From positions 1 to 64,000 of the forward strand of contig QWII01000033.1 in assembly GCA_021405325.1 (NCBI GenBank): 64,000 bases of DNA, read 5' to 3'. The stretch is from Caldilinea sp. CFX5. Lineage in GTDB: Bacteria > Chloroflexota > Anaerolineae > Caldilineales > Caldilineaceae. The translations under genes were made by a program, and so were the position numbers. The notes below the pieces were generated by a model. The model searched no databases. It was not told the DNA's origin and worked only from the letters and a program-made list of their open reading frames with translations. Shown one piece after another: positions 60,771 through 64,000 of this stretch; position 1 is the stretch's first letter; each line of letters opens with the position of its first letter.

Positions 60771-62258
60771 TTAGGCGCTACGAATAAAGTCTAACACCTC
60801 TTGCTGCTTCGCTTCATCCAGTTTGCCGGTCTGCACCAGCGTTGCCAACACTTCACTAACCGTAAAGACTGCATGGGCTGTCACACCTGCCGCCGCCAGA
60901 TTAGCCACGCCCCCCTGTTCGCGATCAATCAAGACAATCACATGATCCACCTGAAGACCAACGGCACGCAACCGTTCCACCGTTTGCAGGGTGCTGCCCC
61001 CCTTGGTGATCAGATCCTCAATCACAACGACCCGCTCCCCCGGTTGCCAGGCCCCTTCAATGTCCTTGCCCAGTCCATGCGCTTTGGCCTCTTTGCGCGG
61101 GTAGATCAGCGGTTTGTCCGCCGCCAGCGCCACCGCCGTCCCAATCGGCAGCGCGGCGTATGGTACACCCGCAATGCGATCACAGGGCAACCCCGCCAAC
61201 AGCGCCGCATACGCCTCCGCCGCCTGCGCCAACAACTTGGGTTGACTCACCAAGAGCCGCAAATCGATATAAATCGGCGACTGCATCCCACTCGCCAGCG
61301 TAAAGTTACCAAACTTCACCGCCCCCAGATCGGCCAAGCCGGTGATCAGTGTTGCGTGTTGCGTGTTGCGTGTTGCGTGTCTCCTGTCTCGTGTCTCGTG
61401 TCTCGTGTCTCCTGTCTCCTGTCTCGTGTCTTGCTGACAATGTTGGTTGATTTCATTGCACAACTGCTGAGCCGCGGCGCGATAGTCATCGGCCAGACAG
61501 ACGCCGCGACTGGCGTTGATCAAGACCCCTTTGCCGTCAGCGCGCAGACCGGCGGCGAGGGTGCTGGCAAGATCGCCCCCCTGCGCGCCGATGCCGGGGA
61601 CGAGCAACCATTGGTTGGGCGCCGCCGCGCGCACACCGGCAAAGACCGCCGGGTAGGTCGCGCCGACGACCAAGCCTACGTTGGGCGACCAGGTCACAGC
61701 CGTGCGTGCCACATGAATGTAAAGCGGCTGGTTGCCCTCGCGATCCAACGTGCGCCAATCAGCAATTTCCAAATGTTGAAAGTCCCCGGCGCTAGGGTTC
61801 GAGGTGTGACAGAGGACAAATAGCCCCTTGTCGGCGTAGCGCGCAAAGGGTTCGATGCTGTCACGGCCCAGGTAGGGGCTAAGGGTGACGGCATCGACGC
61901 CGAGATCCTCAAAACAAGCCTGTGCGTAGGCGGTAGCCGTGCTGCCAATATCCCCCCGTTTCCCATCCAGCAACACCGGAATGGCCTTGGGGATCAAGGC
62001 CAGCGTCTGGCGCAGCAATGTCATGCCCGGCGCGCCCAACGCCTCATAAAAAGCTATGTTGGGCTTATAGGCGCAGACCAACTCGGCGGTCGCTTCGATC
62101 ACAGCCCGATTCCAGGCCAGCAACCCGGCAATCAGATCGCCGTTATCTTGCCGATGGCGCGCCGGCAACTGGGCCGGCGTTGGGTCAAGACCGACACAGA
62201 GCAGACTTTGGTTGCGTTCGACGGCGGCGTCTAATTTCGTAAAAAAGGTAGTTGTCAT
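60771..62258 (-). CDS. pyrF/pyrE: Fused orotidine-5'-phosphate decarboxylase (PyrF) and orotate phosphoribosyltransferase (PyrE)
   Basis: 495 residues. Residues 1 to about 275 are a type-2 OMP decarboxylase ([20 protein letters not shown]; catalytic [24 protein letters not shown]). Residues about 303-495 are OPRTase ([36 protein letters not shown] motif [15 protein letters not shown]). They carry out the last two steps to UMP. The linker (about 274-302) is [20 protein letters not shown] and a few more residues, encoded by an in-frame heptamer repeat array at 61351-61434. In UMP synthase the usual order is PyrE-PyrF; here it is reversed. Confidence 0.93.
   Translation of the reverse strand: MTTTFFTKLDAAVERNQSLLCVGLDPTPAQLPARHRQDNGDLIAGLLAWNRAVIEATAELVCAYKPNIAFYEALGAPGMTLLRQTLALIPKAIPVLLDGKRGDIGSTATAYAQACFEDLGVDAVTLSPYLGRDSIEPFARYADKGLFVLCHTSNPSAGDFQHLEIADWRTLDREGNQPLYIHVARTAVTWSPNVGLVVGATYPAVFAGVRAAAPNQWLLVPGIGAQGGDLASTLAAGLRADGKGVLINASRGVCLADDYRAAAQQLCNEINQHCQQDTRQETGDTRHETRDRRHATRNTQHATLITGLADLGAVKFGNFTLASGMQSPIYIDLRLLVSQPKLLAQAAEAYAALLAGLPCDRIAGVPYAALPIGTAVALAADKPLIYPRKEAKAHGLGKDIEGAWQPGERVVVIEDLITKGGSTLQTVERLRAVGLQVDHVIVLIDREQGGVANLAAAGVTAHAVFTVSEVLATLVQTGKLDEAKQQEVLDFIRSA
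61351..61434. repeat. Twelve heptamers inside the pyrF-pyrE linker
   Basis: Four GTTGCGT units (61351-61378) then eight GTCTCNT-type units (61379-61434; the last is GTCTTGC). 84 bp equals 28 codons, so the frame is kept. GTCTCCT/GTCTCGT are the complements of the AGACAGG/AGACACG intergenic units at 37026 and 46691. Confidence 0.9.
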
Positions 62259-62442
62259 GATGGCATCCCAATGCTTGCTAGTAGTAAAGACTAATGAACA
62301 TTACGAAAATAAAGCGGTAACTGTAGGTCATCGCCGCCGGCGTGACAAGTCCCAAGGATTACCGAAACCATTGGCTAACCTGCATGAGTCTTTGCATAGG
62401 CGACAAAGTTAAAGTCTTCGCTCAACTACGGAGAGCGTGATA

Positions 62443-62475
62443 AGAAACCAGGTTTTTGGCAAAAACCTGGTTTCT
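62443..62475. repeat. 15-bp hairpin AGAAACCAGGTTTTT
   Basis: Arms 62443-62457 and 62461-62475 are perfect complements, loop GGC. It lies 62 bp past the murQ stop on the minus strand and could act as a terminator for murQ, but there is no clear T-run outside the stem. Confidence 0.65.
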
Positions 62476-62537
62476 ATATTCGCACGTGGGCGTGCGAACT
62501 CCTCGTTGATCAGGTTATTTTTCTAACTTTCACAAGT

Positions 62538-63428
62538 TCAGGTTGTGATGGCAGTACGGACATGCCCGCCGCTCTGCTGTAGCCGGCGTTGGGCTTCCGC
62601 TGCATCAATCCCGGCCAACCCCATCACCACCGCCGTTTTGACCTGCCAGCCGGCCTCTTGGAGCAGCGCTTCCGCCGCCGGTGTATCCACGCCGGCGATC
62701 TCCATCACAATGCGCACCGCCCGTTGGCGCAATTTAATATTAGTCGGCTGGACATCAACCATGAGATTGCCATAGACCTTGCCCAGTTTAACCATTGCAC
62801 AGGTGCTGAGCATGTTGAGCACCAATTTGGTGGCGGTGCCGGCGCGCAGCCGCGTACTGCCGGTCAGCACCTCCGGGCCGGTTACAATTGCAATTGTAGT
62901 GTCAGCGACGGCGGCCATCGGTGACGCGGGATTGCAGACAACGGCGGCTGTTGGCGCACCTAGTTCTTTGGCATAGCGCAGCCCGCCCAAGACATACGGG
63001 GTGCGTCCGCTGGCGGCGACGCCGATCAACATATCCTGGGCCGTAAAGCGCTGCTCCACCAAATCTTGACGACCGCGTTCGGCGCTATCTTCCGCCCCTT
63101 CGACGGCGCGAAACATGGCGGTCTGACCACCGGCGATGAGACCAATCACCATCCCCGGCGGTGCGCTAAAGGTGGGCAGCAATTCGACGGCATCCAACAC
63201 GGCCAGGCGACCACTGGTGCCGGCGCCCTGGTAAAAGAGGCGACCACCGGCGGCTAAAATGGCGGTGATTTGGTCGACTGTTTGGGCGATGACAGGCAAA
63301 CATTCCGCGATGACCGCTGGGATGGTGGCATCCAGCCGGTTCATCAAACGGAGCATCTCTAGGGTGGGTAAGGTGTCGAGGTCAGTGCTGAGGGGGTTGC
63401 GTTGTTCAGTGGGGGGCGCTCCCGCCAT
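62538..63428 (-). CDS. murQ: N-acetylmuramic acid 6-phosphate etherase
   Basis: 296 residues, family-typical. SIS-domain motifs: YQGAGTSGRLAVLDAVELLP (catalytic Glu), GVAASGRTPYVLGGLRYAKE, CNPASPMAAVADTTIAI, VLTGSTRLRAGTATKLVLNM and the C-terminal UBA-like helices. It cleaves the lactyl ether of MurNAc-6P in peptidoglycan recycling. The start overlaps the kinase gene end by 23 nt, so the two are cotranscribed. Confidence 0.95.
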   Translation of the reverse strand: MAGAPPTEQRNPLSTDLDTLPTLEMLRLMNRLDATIPAVIAECLPVIAQTVDQITAILAAGGRLFYQGAGTSGRLAVLDAVELLPTFSAPPGMVIGLIAGGQTAMFRAVEGAEDSAERGRQDLVEQRFTAQDMLIGVAASGRTPYVLGGLRYAKELGAPTAAVVCNPASPMAAVADTTIAIVTGPEVLTGSTRLRAGTATKLVLNMLSTCAMVKLGKVYGNLMVDVQPTNIKLRQRAVRIVMEIAGVDTPAAEALLQEAGWQVKTAVVMGLAGIDAAEAQRRLQQSGGHVRTAITT

Positions 63429-64000
63429 TGCTCTGTCCTTTCTGTAGCTGGTTGAATGCCAGCAGCGCCGCGCCGGTGGCCGGCTCCACCGTGGGACGCA
63501 CGAGCTGCGCTTTGGGAATCAGCGTGTGCAAATGTTGCGAAACCAGGCTGCCAAAGAGACCCGACCCCAAATTCCCGCCGGAGAGGACAATTGAAATCGG
63601 TTCATTCAGCAAATTGAGATTGCGCACCACATGTTCCACCGCCGCGGCCAGATCGATGGCCGCTTCTTCAATAATCGATAGCGCCACCGGGTCATTCTGG
63701 CGCGCACATTCAACCACCAGTGGACTCAATTCAGCAATGCGCGCCCAGGCCGGATCACTGTAGGCCCAGGTGATTAACGCTTGTGGCGTACTCAGATCCA
63801 GGTAATCGAGCAGGGCGCCTTCCAACGCGGTCGACGGCCCCAGACCGTCGGTGGCTTGGGCAATCGCCGTCAACGCCGCGGCGCCGATGGCATAGCCACT
63901 GCCTTTGTCGCCAAAGATCGGCCCCCAGCCGCCGGCGCGCCGGGTTTGTCCGTTGGCATCAACGCCGTAGACAATCATGCCGGTGCCGCTGATCACAACG
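63406..64000 (-). CDS. N-acetylglucosamine/MurNAc kinase, BadF/BadG family, N-terminus beyond the window
   Basis: About 198 residues of the C-terminal part. It begins in VISGTGM (the ADP-binding Gly loop of the ASKHA fold), then GWGPIFGDKGSGYAIGAAAL and a C-terminal region with IVLSGGNLGSGLFGSL. Members phosphorylate GlcNAc or MurNAc; with murQ next to it a role in amino-sugar recycling is likely. The GTG at 63996 is not a real start, since the frame is open to the window end. Confidence 0.88.
   Translation of the reverse strand, partial: VVISGTGMIVYGVDANGQTRRAGGWGPIFGDKGSGYAIGAAALTAIAQATDGLGPSTALEGALLDYLDLSTPQALITWAYSDPAWARIAELSPLVVECARQNDPVALSIIEEAAIDLAAAVEHVVRNLNLLNEPISIVLSGGNLGSGLFGSLVSQHLHTLIPKAQLVRPTVEPATGAALLAFNQLQKGQSNGGSAPH

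Noticed and set aside
1..64000. tRNA and rRNA genes
   Set aside because: Checked the gaps for cloverleaf hallmarks (GGTTCGANTCC-type arms) and found none.

Overview
The window is a bacterial chromosome segment of moderately high GC with dense genes and many short intergenic palindromes. Several traits suggest a Chloroflexota (Anaerolineae/Caldilinea-like) organism: secreted proteins with long Thr/Pro linkers and DUF11, kelch or SdrD_B-like domains, C-terminal LPLV-like tails, several family-5 peptide ABC transporters, Uma2 nucleases and heptamer tandem repeats. This placement is an inference from gene content; no rRNA or other marker is present.

Region 1 (1-16.8 kb, + strand) is the distal part of an extracellular contractile injection system (eCIS) locus. 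The structural genes run LysM tube adaptor (cut by the window edge), VgrG-like spike, DUF4280/PAAR tip, gp25 baseplate, baseplate J, and a tail protein I fused to an FHA domain. They are followed in the same direction by four large membrane proteins with cytoplasmic signalling folds and extracytoplasmic stalks: FHA-TM, kinase fold-Ig-TM, vWA-TM-FHA and PP2C fold-TM. A kelch/DUF11 surface protein ends the run. The kinase fold, phosphatase fold and two of three FHA domains lack key residues, so the set looks like a phospho-signalling module turned into a membrane scaffold or sensor for the injection machine.

Region 2 (16.8-24 kb) holds aat, a ThDP enzyme, a Uma2 protein, an MttB-family methyltransferase, a toxin-antitoxin remnant whose toxin centre is replaced by a hairpin, and an unknown protein. 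Region 3 (24-32.3 kb) is a peptide ABC transporter operon with an enlarged permease and a fused double ATPase, then Uma2 and CBS-ACT genes. Region 4 (32.6-42.9 kb) has a secreted Cna-B/SdrD-like protein, a cupin, a second five-gene peptide ABC operon on the minus strand, and a secreted CAP protein.

Region 5 (43-49.7 kb) has rnz, a thioredoxin/DUF4395 pair, and a sulfur-carrier cysteine pathway: CysM, a rhodanese-ThiF enzyme, a CysO-like carrier with a blocked C-terminus, and a JAMM peptidase. Between the last two lies a strong promoter followed by about 350 nt of structured non-coding sequence and a terminator, a candidate ncRNA that matches no family I know. Region 6 (50-64 kb) has TRAP transporter genes, TerC, an Ldh2-type dehydrogenase, a TIM-barrel isomerase, argS, an SMP-30 lactonase, a vapBC-like pair, a pyrF-pyrE fusion whose linker is a heptamer repeat array, murQ and a sugar kinase cut by the window end.

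Throughout, intergenic gaps carry perfect or near-perfect hairpins. Three have an identical 11-nt loop but unrelated 22-27 bp stems; a second group shares a CCGGTCCGTGACCGG-like core. Some are flanked by direct repeats, which suggests mobility.
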